From assembly GCA_947176515.1 (NCBI GenBank), contig CAMWQZ010000099.1, forward strand, positions 1 through 5,831: a stretch of DNA of 5,831 nucleotides. Reading direction: 5' to 3'. Numbering within the stretch: the first letter of the stretch is position 1; each line of letters begins with the position of its first letter. This DNA is from an uncultured Bacteroidales bacterium. Lineage in GTDB: Bacteria; Bacteroidota; Bacteroidia; Bacteroidales; Muribaculaceae. Shown piece after piece: positions 1 to 5,831 of the stretch. The notes under the pieces are model-generated. The model was not told where the DNA came from, searched no databases, and saw nothing but the letters and a program-made list of their open reading frames with translations. The position numbers and the translations under genes are program-made.

Positions 1-1240
1 GACGATACTGGGTGATGTTTTCTGCCACGATTACAGAGTTGTCAATCATCATGCCGACGGCGAGGATAAGACCGGCGAGCGAAATGATATTAATAGAAAC
101 GTGGAAGAAGTAAAATAATAGGAACGTGACGATTACCGCTACGATAATCGTGATGCCGATGACAAAAGGCAAACGAATGCTGCGCATGAACAGAGCACAC
201 ACCACAAAGACCAGTATCAGGCCAAGAATGAGGTTTTGCTCGAGGTTTATAATCGTGAAGTCGAGCAGCTGGGTCTGGCTACGGGTCAAATCAAAGCTGA
301 TATTTGGATACTGGGCTGTGAAATAGTCGATTGTCTCCCGGACAGCTTTTTCGAGACCTGACATGCTCTCGGCGTCGTGCTTGATTATAGCCATTGTCAC
401 AGCGCGTCCGTCGTTATATGACGAAAAGCCGATAGGAGTCTGCTCGACAAGCTCAACGGTGCAGAAGTCACCGAGGGAGTACATGCGGTCATTTTTCATC
501 AGCTTGACGTTGCGGACGTCTTCGGGCGTGCGCAGCTGATTGGAAACATGGATGTTATATTCATAATAGCCGTCGCGCACTGTCATGCTTCCCGGCTCGG
601 CATTGTTGGCAGCAAGGGCTGACTCGATGTCGCTCACCGTCACTCCGGCTATCTGCATGCGGTCATAGTCGGGCTGCAGACGCAACTCCTTGCCTGGCAC
701 ACCGGTGACGTCGACCATTGCGACCTCGGGCAATTGCTCGAGTCGGCGGCGCACGATGTTCTCGGCGATACTGCTAAGTTCGAGGAACTTTGAGGCATCG
801 TCATCACCTTTGAGCGTCATCTGCAGATACATCACCGGGATGTCGGTCGCACTCGCTTTCACAGCCTTCGGGCGGCGAGTGTCGCGCGGCAGCGAGTTCA
901 TAGCGGCGTCAATCTTCTCGTTGACCTCAATGAAGGCCAAATCGGTGTTAACGCCGTAGTCCATCGTCAGGCTTATGACGCCCGACGCATCACGTGTCTC
1001 ACTGTGAATGTCACTCAGTCCGCCGACCTGCATAAGCTGTCGGCGCAACGGAGTGACAATAGAGTTTTCGAGTTCTCGCGCCGACATGTTGTCGCCGGTG
1101 ACCTGCACGGTTATATGAGGTATGGCAACATCGGGCAACAACGAGACAGGAAGCGTGACAAAGGTTACGCAGCCTAATATCACCACGGCCAAAAATGCCA
1201 TGATAACCGCAATCGGACGTTTAAGCAGGAACTCGACCAT
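1..1240 (-). CDS. RND-family efflux pump, inner-membrane permease (partial, N-terminal 413 residues)
   Basis: This is the proton-driven inner-membrane pump of a tripartite efflux system; the substrate cannot be read from sequence. The start reads MVEFLLKRPIAVI, the usual RND opening in which a short amphipathic segment with an RP pair precedes TM1 (about residues 10-30). A large periplasmic porter region follows (about 31-335). TM2 (337-355), TM3 (359-379) and TM4 (385-405) come next. TM4 carries GMMIDNSVIVAEN (396-408), the RND proton-relay signature; Asp400 matches the first Asp of the AcrB pair, and the second is Asn401. RND pumps usually have just over 1000 residues, so about 60% lies beyond the left edge. 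The ATG at 1240 is the earliest possible start, because an in-frame TAA, the stop of the upstream propeller gene, is two codons before it. No Shine-Dalgarno sequence is visible, so coupled translation is likely. It is the third gene of the adaptor-propeller-pump operon. The family call is secure; HAE-type drug efflux is inferred. Confidence 0.95.
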   Translation of the reverse strand, partial: MVEFLLKRPIAVIMAFLAVVILGCVTFVTLPVSLLPDVAIPHITVQVTGDNMSARELENSIVTPLRRQLMQVGGLSDIHSETRDASGVISLTMDYGVNTDLAFIEVNEKIDAAMNSLPRDTRRPKAVKASATDIPVMYLQMTLKGDDDASKFLELSSIAENIVRRRLEQLPEVAMVDVTGVPGKELRLQPDYDRMQIAGVTVSDIESALAANNAEPGSMTVRDGYYEYNIHVSNQLRTPEDVRNVKLMKNDRMYSLGDFCTVELVEQTPIGFSSYNDGRAVTMAIIKHDAESMSGLEKAVRETIDYFTAQYPNISFDLTRSQTQLLDFTIINLEQNLILGLILVFVVCALFMRSIRLPFVIGITIIVAVIVTFLLFYFFHVSINIISLAGLILAVGMMIDNSVIVAENITQYR

Positions 1241-1246
1241 CAGACT

Positions 1247-2416
1247 TTAGTCTTTAATACGTATTTTTACAATCGTCGGGTTGACTTCGTCAGTGTCTTT
1301 GATGCGAGCCATCTCGTCGGAGGCAACTATGATAAAGAAGCATCCGTCCTGAACGAATTGCATCGGCCAGCCATAGACAGTCTCTCCGTCGACCTCAACC
1401 GGGAAGCCTTCGTAAAATTGGCACAGGCCGTAGTCGCCTTCTAACGGCAGTTTGCGACGATAGACAAGTTCGCCGTCTGACAAGCGATAGACGTCGTAGT
1501 ATAATATGGTAACTCCATCGCTACTAATGTCATAACGTGCGAAGATATAGTCGGAATTGAAGATTGGGTTCTGGATATAAATATGTGACATTTCTGCATC
1601 TCTGACTTCTTCATGGGTCTCTAATGCGCCCCAGTCACAGCCGTATTTGCCTAAGTTGAGCGCGATCTTAGCTATGAGCTCATGATTATCGGTGTCAATT
1701 CGGTAGATAGTGTCGGCGTCGACAACGTAGTTATTGCCGTCGTAACCGAGCACCTCGTCCATGCGGTACGAGCCCTGTGCACCCCAACGGCGCTCCTTAA
1801 GTTGGTAGATATTCTCAATCTGCCAGTCTGAATCATACTGATATATCTTTTTCTCCCTTACATTGTGGTATCCTCCCTTAAAGCTTACAACCCCATTGTA
1901 AGCCAGCCAACCACCGCCATTAATCGGAGACAAGCTTTGGATTGAATCATTTTCGACAGAGCGGATAAATTTGCCGGCTTTGTCATATTGCACGAGTCTT
2001 TCGTGCCCCCAGTTATTATCGTCAAAGACGGTCCAATCTGAAGTCGCAGGCTGATAATATCCATAATAAGACCTCATATATTCTTCAGGACCGGGGCCAT
2101 GATGATTGAAGGCCTCAGTGAGTTTGCCTGAAGGGTAGTCAAACACTGTCATCCATTCGCCTTCATGCATGTATGCCTTGCCATCGACAATCGCTAAGAG
2201 GAATGGCAGCGAAAACATTGAGCTGTCAGTAAATTCGGGCTGAAATGTTTCTACTATCTCAACCTTGTCAGTAATATTATCAAAGTCTTTGGCATCGAAA
2301 GACTTTTCAATTTGCACTGTAGCGAGTGTGTCGTTTTCACCAGCGCCACCAGAGCATGCGCATAATGTAGACAGGGCTATGCCTGATACAAAAAACAAAT
2401 AGACGGATTTTTTCAT
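1247..2416 (-). CDS. six-bladed beta-propeller lipoprotein inside the RND operon
   Basis: This 389-residue protein has a lipoprotein signal peptide: MKK, a hydrophobic stretch (5-18), then the lipobox LCAC with Cys21 as lipidation site. The mature start SGGAGEND is Gly-rich and acidic, compatible with surface export in Bacteroidota but not a clear export signal. The rest is beta-rich and aromatic, with repeated strand-turn units of the 'YDSDWQIENIYQL' kind. HGPGPEEY (106-113) resembles the GxGPxEY motif of Bacteroidales six-bladed propeller proteins (TolB-like, DUF4934/DUF5128 types). No catalytic motif is recognised and the molecular function is unknown; these folds usually bind proteins or ligands. 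The gene starts 14 bases after the adaptor stop, and its own stop is 6 bases before the pump ATG, so the three genes are almost certainly co-transcribed. A role as accessory or sensor of the efflux complex is inference from position only. The fold assignment is fairly confident, the role is not. Confidence 0.85.
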   Translation of the reverse strand: MKKSVYLFFVSGIALSTLCACSGGAGENDTLATVQIEKSFDAKDFDNITDKVEIVETFQPEFTDSSMFSLPFLLAIVDGKAYMHEGEWMTVFDYPSGKLTEAFNHHGPGPEEYMRSYYGYYQPATSDWTVFDDNNWGHERLVQYDKAGKFIRSVENDSIQSLSPINGGGWLAYNGVVSFKGGYHNVREKKIYQYDSDWQIENIYQLKERRWGAQGSYRMDEVLGYDGNNYVVDADTIYRIDTDNHELIAKIALNLGKYGCDWGALETHEEVRDAEMSHIYIQNPIFNSDYIFARYDISSDGVTILYYDVYRLSDGELVYRRKLPLEGDYGLCQFYEGFPVEVDGETVYGWPMQFVQDGCFFIIVASDEMARIKDTDEVNPTIVKIRIKD

Positions 2417-2430
2417 GATTTTATAATGTT

Positions 2431-3501
2431 TTATTTAGTTGTAATCCTTACGGGAGTTTCATGAGCGAGGTTTTCGTTGCCGCTGAATATTACTGCATCA
2501 CCCTCGTTCAGGCCCTCGATGATTTCGTAGCTGTCGAGATTTTCAAGGCCGGTAGTGACATAGTTCCACATCGCTTTGCCGTTTTGGAAAGTGAATGCCA
2601 CCTGGCGACCTGAGCGGAGAACGACGGCGCTCTTAGGCACGACCAATTTGTCGCCCAGGCTATGAGAACTACGGATGCGGACATTCACGCCGTCGACAAG
2701 GCCACGGCCGCTGTTGAGCGCAGCCTTGACCGCAATGTGGCCGCTCTCGTCAACCATCGGATTGATTTCGGTCACGCGTCCGGAGTATCTCTCATTGCTG
2801 CTGTAAGGCGTGACTTCGACGGTCTCGCCCTGCTGAAGGAGAGCCAGTTCGCTTTCGAGTATCGGGAACTCAACGCTCATGTTGTTGTCATTGATAACGC
2901 GGCAGAAAGGTTCGGCGGTCGATGCCATGGTGTGAGCCGCGCCCTTGACATTTGCCACAATGCCGTCAAAGGGGGCTGTCAGAGTGGCATTTTCGATGTC
3001 GCGCATGGTTGAATTATAAGAAGCCTCAGCCTGTTCGAGACCGCTGCGGATGCGAGCGAGACTCATTACGTCGGCTGGCACCGACGTCATATCGTCGGGA
3101 TTATATCCTTGGCCAATAAGCACATCCTGCAAGTCGAGCCGCGCCTGTGCAACGGCAGCAGCTTGTCGCGCCTTTTCGGCGTTGAGCTTAAACATATCGA
3201 GACGTGCAAGAATCTGACCTTTTTTCACACGCTGACCGTTATGGACCATAACGTCGCTGATGAGTTCTGGTGAGCGGAAATAGATATCGGCAAATTCTGA
3301 CGCCTTTACGCGCCCGTTGCTGACAATGTCGCTGTTAAATGGCTTGGCTTTAAGGGTTATAGTGTCAATCTCAACTGTTAGTTCGAGATTTCCTTGGTTC
3401 ATAACCTCTGATTCAGAGGTTTTCGTATCATTACCCGAACATGCGGATAGAGTTACAAGGCACGGAGCGAACAGCAGTGCTATGTTTTTTATGGCTCTCA
3501 T
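2431..3501 (-). CDS. RND efflux periplasmic adaptor (membrane fusion protein), lipoprotein
   Basis: The adaptor links the RND pump to an outer-membrane channel. The chosen start gives 356 residues and a clean lipoprotein signal: MRAIKN, a hydrophobic core (7-18), lipobox LSAC with Cys21. Domains in order are: a first lipoyl half-motif with VHNGQRVKKGQILARLD (86-102); an alpha-hairpin (about 104-172) interrupted by a loop near 128-145; the second lipoyl half ATLTAPFDGIVANV (172-185), the classic adaptor signature; a beta-barrel (about 205-280); and a membrane-proximal domain (about 285-356) with LVVPKSAVV and a 'V..GL....YEIIEGLNEGD' stretch typical of the family. An in-frame ATG 144 bases upstream would add 48 residues in front of the signal peptide and run through the promoter region, so it is rejected. 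It is the first gene of the operon with the propeller lipoprotein and the pump. No outer-membrane factor gene is seen on this side. Confidence 0.95.
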   Translation of the reverse strand: MRAIKNIALLFAPCLVTLSACSGNDTKTSESEVMNQGNLELTVEIDTITLKAKPFNSDIVSNGRVKASEFADIYFRSPELISDVMVHNGQRVKKGQILARLDMFKLNAEKARQAAAVAQARLDLQDVLIGQGYNPDDMTSVPADVMSLARIRSGLEQAEASYNSTMRDIENATLTAPFDGIVANVKGAAHTMASTAEPFCRVINDNNMSVEFPILESELALLQQGETVEVTPYSSNERYSGRVTEINPMVDESGHIAVKAALNSGRGLVDGVNVRIRSSHSLGDKLVVPKSAVVLRSGRQVAFTFQNGKAMWNYVTTGLENLDSYEIIEGLNEGDAVIFSGNENLAHETPVRITTK

Positions 3502-3559
3502 ATTATAAATAGTAATCAGTTTTATAGCGCAAAAAATGCTCTTATAGATTAATTTACCG

Positions 3560-3567
3560 CAAATATA
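3560..3567 (-). promoter_or_regulatory. candidate promoter (-7 element) of the RND operon
   Basis: On the minus strand this reads TATATTTG, an exact match to the Bacteroidota -7 consensus TAnnTTTG. It lies about 58 bases before the adaptor ATG and would give a leader of roughly 50 bases. The -33 element is poor: the nearest TTGG is 24 bases upstream, slightly too far. A second, weaker set lies further up: TTTG at 3637-3640, then TGTTTTTG (one mismatch to the -7 consensus) at 3612-3619, 17 bases apart. Either or both may be used. Confidence 0.45.
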
Positions 3568-3639
3568 CGCTTTTATTTTTAATAAATCGCTCCAACCCCA
3601 GCAGAAATCTGCAAAAACAGCGGAATTATATAAAATCAA

Positions 3640-3670
3640 ACGCAAGGGAGCATGTCAAGCCCCCTTGCGT
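3640..3670 (-). terminator. hairpin terminator after the upstream propeller gene
   Basis: A perfect 9-bp stem (3640-3648 with 3662-3670, ACGCAAGGG type) is extended, after a single mismatch, by two more GC pairs around a 7-base loop. Read on the minus strand it is followed by a T-rich stretch, TTTGATTTTATATAATT, as expected for an intrinsic terminator. It lies 68 bases after the propeller stop at 3738 and before the candidate RND promoter, so it probably separates the two units. The T-tract is interrupted, so read-through is possible. Confidence 0.6.
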
Positions 3671-3684
3671 ACATTATTTAATGT
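3671..3684. repeat. 14-base inverted repeat (6-bp arms, 2-base centre)
   Basis: ACATTA and TAATGT flank a TT centre, directly against the base of the terminator hairpin. It is AT-rich and could be a weak RNA stem or a protein-binding site. No known operator is recognised. Confidence 0.5.
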
Positions 3685-3707
3685 CTGATAATTATCAGAA
3701 ACGTTTC
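3684..3707. repeat. perfect 16-base palindrome with an adjoining 10-base palindrome
   Basis: TCTGATAATTATCAGA (3684-3699) is a perfect palindrome. It overlaps by two bases a second perfect one, GAAACGTTTC (3698-3707). They lie in the gap between the propeller gene (stop at 3738) and the RND operon, about 120 to 140 bases upstream of the candidate RND -7 element. A dimeric regulator site is one possibility, and a structured 3' end of the propeller transcript is another. The symmetry is certain; the function is not known. Confidence 0.5.
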
Positions 3708-3737
3708 GTGACGCAGTTCCGGCGCCCGTGAAACTTC

Positions 3738-4838
3738 CTAATGCGTTGGAGTGACTAATTCTTTATATGATATCGGAAGTGCGATTTTCTTTATTACCGG
3801 GTCCTCGCCATTGGACACGAAGTAGAGTATCATCGTCTCAGGGTCAATAGTATAGCAATTAATGCTTTCGCTAAGCACCAGCCGTTTGGTCGGCTGTCCG
3901 TCAAGAGTGAATGAAAGGATGTTGGAGAATCCTTTGCCCAAATCGTCAGAGCTTTCAATCTTAATGCCATTATACCCGACGGTGAAGCCCTCGGCGCTTA
4001 TCGCTGGGTTTAAGAACATTTCCCAACGCGGTTTTTTAGTGTAGGTGATGCCAATTGGCAATTCCCTTTTCACCACTTTAGTGTCAATATCAATAGGGCC
4101 GAGAAGCATGGTCTCGTTGTTATGGGCGAGATCATAGATTTCGATTGCATTCCACTCTAAATTAGCCGCAACGAGAGAGTTTCTATCTGCCGAAATGGCA
4201 ACGTTCATCTGCGCTAAATTGTTCCTCGGCACAAACTCGTCGTCTCCTGTCATGAAGTAAAAGTTCCCTATGGTGTCAGTTGCAACTCCGTCAAGCATCG
4301 CCCTAAGGAATCTCACACTATCAGCGAAAAATGGAGCATAAACCACTTCGTCGTCTGCTAATAACATGCTTTTATACATATCGTCAAGCCCCGATGCGAC
4401 ATGTTTGATGGTCGGCTCTAAGCTGTTTCGGTCAACCGAAATTTCAAAAAACTTCTTATCTCTGGCTGGCGCAACATAAAGTTTGCCGTCATTAATGTAA
4501 GTGTTAGATATTCCGAGGCTTTCAAGCGGACCTTCACCTTTTGTCATACAGTTTGAGTAACGGCCGTCAGTAGTGTTTAAGAACCATATGGACTTGTCAT
4601 TATTTGCATCGTGTATGGCCATGATATTGTCATCGAGCATTTCGATTTGTTTAGGATAACCTAAAATCATATCGTCGTCGCTAACCGGCTCGGCATTATC
4701 CACATTAAGGTTAACGGTCTCAAAGTCATCGAGAGTAAAATGTCTTATTGTCTCTGTATTTTCAACAACCTTACTCTGACACGCAATCAAACTCGCTGCT
4801 GCCACCACCGCAGCCGAAAAATAAAAAAAGCTTTTCAT
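3738..4838 (-). CDS. TolB-like six-bladed beta-propeller lipoprotein
   Basis: A 366-residue predicted lipoprotein: MKS, a hydrophobic stretch (4-18), lipobox LIAC with Cys20, and mature start QSKVVENTE. Features matching Bacteroidales TolB-like propeller lipoproteins are an N-terminal 'F.LDDFE' segment, an early 'ILGYPKQIEMLDDNIMAI' strand pair (58-75), 'WFLNTTDGR' (85-93) and TKGEGPLES (99-107), which corresponds to the family's GxGPxE turn. The remainder alternates short beta-strands and polar turns, with no catalytic motif or membrane segment after the signal. The molecular role is unknown. The start at 4838 was chosen because it puts the signal peptide at the N-terminus; an in-frame ATG at 4886 would add 16 residues lying over the candidate promoter. 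It has its own candidate promoter and terminator, so it looks monocistronic. It is only distantly similar to the propeller gene in the RND operon, sharing the GPxE turn and the lipoprotein plan. Confidence 0.85.
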   Translation of the reverse strand: MKSFFYFSAAVVAAASLIACQSKVVENTETIRHFTLDDFETVNLNVDNAEPVSDDDMILGYPKQIEMLDDNIMAIHDANNDKSIWFLNTTDGRYSNCMTKGEGPLESLGISNTYINDGKLYVAPARDKKFFEISVDRNSLEPTIKHVASGLDDMYKSMLLADDEVVYAPFFADSVRFLRAMLDGVATDTIGNFYFMTGDDEFVPRNNLAQMNVAISADRNSLVAANLEWNAIEIYDLAHNNETMLLGPIDIDTKVVKRELPIGITYTKKPRWEMFLNPAISAEGFTVGYNGIKIESSDDLGKGFSNILSFTLDGQPTKRLVLSESINCYTIDPETMILYFVSNGEDPVIKKIALPISYKELVTPTH

Positions 4839-4868
4839 TGCCCTAAAATTCACATTAATAAAACCACG

Positions 4869-4898
4869 CAAATTAAAAAAAAACAATTTGTTATCAAA
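4869..4898 (-). promoter_or_regulatory. candidate promoter of the TolB-like propeller gene
   Basis: On the minus strand a TTTG (4895-4898) is followed after 18 bases by TTAATTTG (4869-4876), which differs from the Bacteroidota -7 consensus TAnnTTTG at one base. The spacing suits a -33/-7 pair. A transcript would start some 25-30 bases before the ATG at 4838. The spacer holds a run of nine T. The surrounding gap is very AT-rich, so chance matches are easy. Confidence 0.35.
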
Positions 4899-4994
4899 AT
4901 AAAAATACCAACTGATTTCAACTTCTTCACAAAAGGTAATTACATAAGACTAACCGTTATATCATCTTACCTATTTGGCTTCTTTTGCTAATCA

Positions 4995-5489
4995 TCAAGT
5001 TGATTCCAGTCTCTCGCGAACGAGCTCGATGGCTTCCTTTCCGGTGACGCGGTCAATCTTTATTTTTATGATGGCCACGACTTTAAGGAATTTATCTATT
5101 TCGGCTGTCGGGTCTATGCCTTTGCTGTATTTTGTGCTGAGCAATCGTAATGCTGCAATTTTATCATCGTCCGACTCAAGAATTTCAGCTCGTCCGAACG
5201 CAATCACGCTCCTAAAATAAGATGTAAACTCTTCAGGCACAATATCATCTCTATCAATGATACAAACAGAGCATTTAGGGTTACGCTTAATCGCATCAAT
5301 CTTATGCCCTTGAGCCGCCGAATGGATATAGATTGCGCCATCGGCATAAACATAGTTTACTGGCACGGGGTAAGGATAATCATCATCGCCAGACACTGCC
5401 CAGACCGCAACTTTGCCTTCATTGAGTATTCGCATCACTTCGGCGTCTGACAACTGCTGTTTAAAACGCCGCATTTTTCTGTCAATCAT
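4995..5489 (-). CDS. NimA-type pyridoxamine 5'-phosphate oxidase superfamily protein (flavin split-barrel)
   Basis: This 164-residue cytoplasmic protein has the expected length and motif order of the Pyridox_ox_2/NimA group. These are: an N-terminal 'MRRFKQQLSDAEVMRIL' (6-22); AVWAVSGDDDYPYPVPVNYVY (28-48), with the PYPVPVNYVY segment typical of the group; AIYIHSAAQGHKIDAIKRNP (52-71), the cofactor-binding stretch with His56 and His62; and 'FTSYFRSVIAFGRAEIL' (88-104). Such proteins bind FMN or related flavins. Some, the Nim proteins of Bacteroides, are 5-nitroimidazole reductases linked to metronidazole resistance; most chromosomal relatives have no proven substrate, and that activity is not claimed here. 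The ATG at 5489 overlaps the SMR stop as ATGA, supporting it over an internal ATG at 5474 and over a 43-residue extension that only reads through the SMR gene in another frame. It is the last gene of its operon; no convincing terminator follows. Confidence 0.9.
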   Translation of the reverse strand: MIDRKMRRFKQQLSDAEVMRILNEGKVAVWAVSGDDDYPYPVPVNYVYADGAIYIHSAAQGHKIDAIKRNPKCSVCIIDRDDIVPEEFTSYFRSVIAFGRAEILESDDDKIAALRLLSTKYSKGIDPTAEIDKFLKVVAIIKIKIDRVTGKEAIELVRERLEST

Positions 5490-5809
5490 GCCACTACTTT
5501 TAAACCGATTATTGAGATTATTAGTGTTGAGATAAATAACAATCTCCAAAATGAGGCCGGCTCGTTGAAGAATAGTATACCGATAATTACAGCACCGACA
5601 GCTCCGATTCCAGTCCAAACCGAATAAACAGTACCTATCGGCAAGCGCTCGGCAGCCTTAGCCATCAGCAACATACTGAACCCCAACGCCACGAGGAAAC
5701 CTATCCACCACCAGACAAGTTCATTGCCCATGGCTGTTTTTGTCTTTCCGAGACAAAAAGTGAAAGCGGTCTCCATCAGACCGGCTACAATCAATATAAT
5801 CCAGTTCAT
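5486..5809 (-). CDS. small multidrug resistance (SMR) transporter, Gdx/SugE-like
   Basis: A 107-residue inner-membrane protein with four hydrophobic helices (about 2-20, 32-51, 57-80, 86-105), which is full length for the family. SMR proteins work as dual-topology dimers exchanging protons for cations. Glu13 in AGLMETAF is the conserved membrane glutamate. LPIGTVYSVWTGIGAVGAVIIG (56-77) is much closer to SugE/Gdx guanidinium exporters than to EmrE-type drug exporters, as is the C-terminal IIGLK. Differences from well-studied Gdx proteins are Phe16 where Trp is usual, CLGKTK instead of LKYT after helix 1, and a three-residue longer first loop, so substrate choice is uncertain. The ATG at 5809 is preceded by AGAGGA almost touching it, too close for a normal ribosome site. 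It overlaps the flavoprotein gene by 4 bases (ATGA) and may itself overlap an upstream gene. No promoter or guanidine riboswitch can be seen in the 22 bases available. Confidence 0.93.
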   Translation of the reverse strand: MNWIILIVAGLMETAFTFCLGKTKTAMGNELVWWWIGFLVALGFSMLLMAKAAERLPIGTVYSVWTGIGAVGAVIIGILFFNEPASFWRLLFISTLIISIIGLKVVA

Positions 5810-5831
5810 TCCTCTTCTGTCTCGACAAGGA
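5806..5831 (-). CDS. possible 3' end of an upstream gene (partial)
   Basis: One minus-strand frame entering from the right edge reads LVETEEE and then a TGA that overlaps the SMR start codon as ATGA, the same arrangement as between SMR and the flavoprotein. An acidic tail like this is a plausible protein C-terminus. Only seven codons are visible, so no product can be named and the open frame may be chance. Confidence 0.3.

Noticed and set aside
126..959. Plus-strand open frames at 126-326 and 690-959
   Set aside because: They lie opposite the RND pump, whose minus-strand translation carries clear family motifs; the plus-strand translations show none.
2662..3508. Plus-strand open frames at 2662-3012 and 3317-3508
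   Set aside because: They lie antisense to the adaptor gene, have no recognisable protein features, and are explained by the codon pattern of the real gene.
3502..3645. N-terminal extension of the adaptor by 48 residues
   Set aside because: It would bury the lipoprotein signal peptide internally and translate through the candidate promoter.
4934..4972. Possible terminator hairpin after the flavoprotein gene (AGGTAA with TTACCT)
   Set aside because: The stem is only 6 bp and AT-rich, the loop is 27 bases with a weak inner stem, and the T run after it is short. It is too weak to annotate.
3862..5220. Plus-strand open frames at 3862-4044, 4740-4991 and 4975-5220
   Set aside because: They lie opposite the TolB-like propeller gene or the flavoprotein, or run through the AT-rich gap, with low-complexity composition and no motif.
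5490..5618. N-terminal extension of the NimA-type protein by 43 residues
   Set aside because: It only reads the SMR gene in another frame; the ATGA overlap start at 5489 gives the normal family length.
5810..5831. Guanidine riboswitch upstream of the Gdx-like SMR gene
   Set aside because: Only 22 bases are available and they read better as the end of an upstream coding frame; no riboswitch element is visible.

Overview
The window looks like Bacteroidota chromosome, most likely order Bacteroidales. A gut family such as Muribaculaceae is a guess. The reasons are two lipoproteins of the six-bladed beta-propeller type that are abundant in Bacteroidales, a promoter element matching the Bacteroidota -7 consensus TAnnTTTG, start codons mostly without a well-placed Shine-Dalgarno sequence, and moderate GC with AT-rich gene gaps. 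All recognised genes lie on the minus strand, so transcription runs from the right edge to the left.

Right part (5831 to 4995): a Gdx/SugE-like small multidrug resistance (SMR) transporter, followed by a flavin-fold protein of the NimA-type pyridoxamine-phosphate-oxidase superfamily. The two genes overlap by 4 bases (ATGA). A second ATGA at the SMR start suggests that another gene, just outside the window, ends there and heads the same operon.

Middle (4898 to 3640): a single-gene unit encoding a lipoprotein with a six-bladed beta-propeller signature. It has a candidate promoter upstream and, downstream, a GC-rich hairpin that probably acts as terminator. Next to the hairpin is a chain of short perfect inverted repeats.

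Left part (about 3570 to 1): a candidate promoter, then an RND efflux operon. It encodes a periplasmic adaptor lipoprotein, a second beta-propeller lipoprotein, and the first 413 residues of the RND inner-membrane pump, which runs off the left edge. The propeller gene sits between adaptor and pump. Its stop codon is 6 bases before the pump start and in the same frame. An outer-membrane channel gene is not in the window and may follow the pump.

The most interesting feature is the propeller lipoprotein built into the RND operon, with a second propeller lipoprotein just upstream. This suggests, without proving, a surface or periplasmic accessory part of the efflux machine. No RNA gene, CRISPR array, insertion sequence or attachment site was found, and no gene-free gap exceeds 240 bases.
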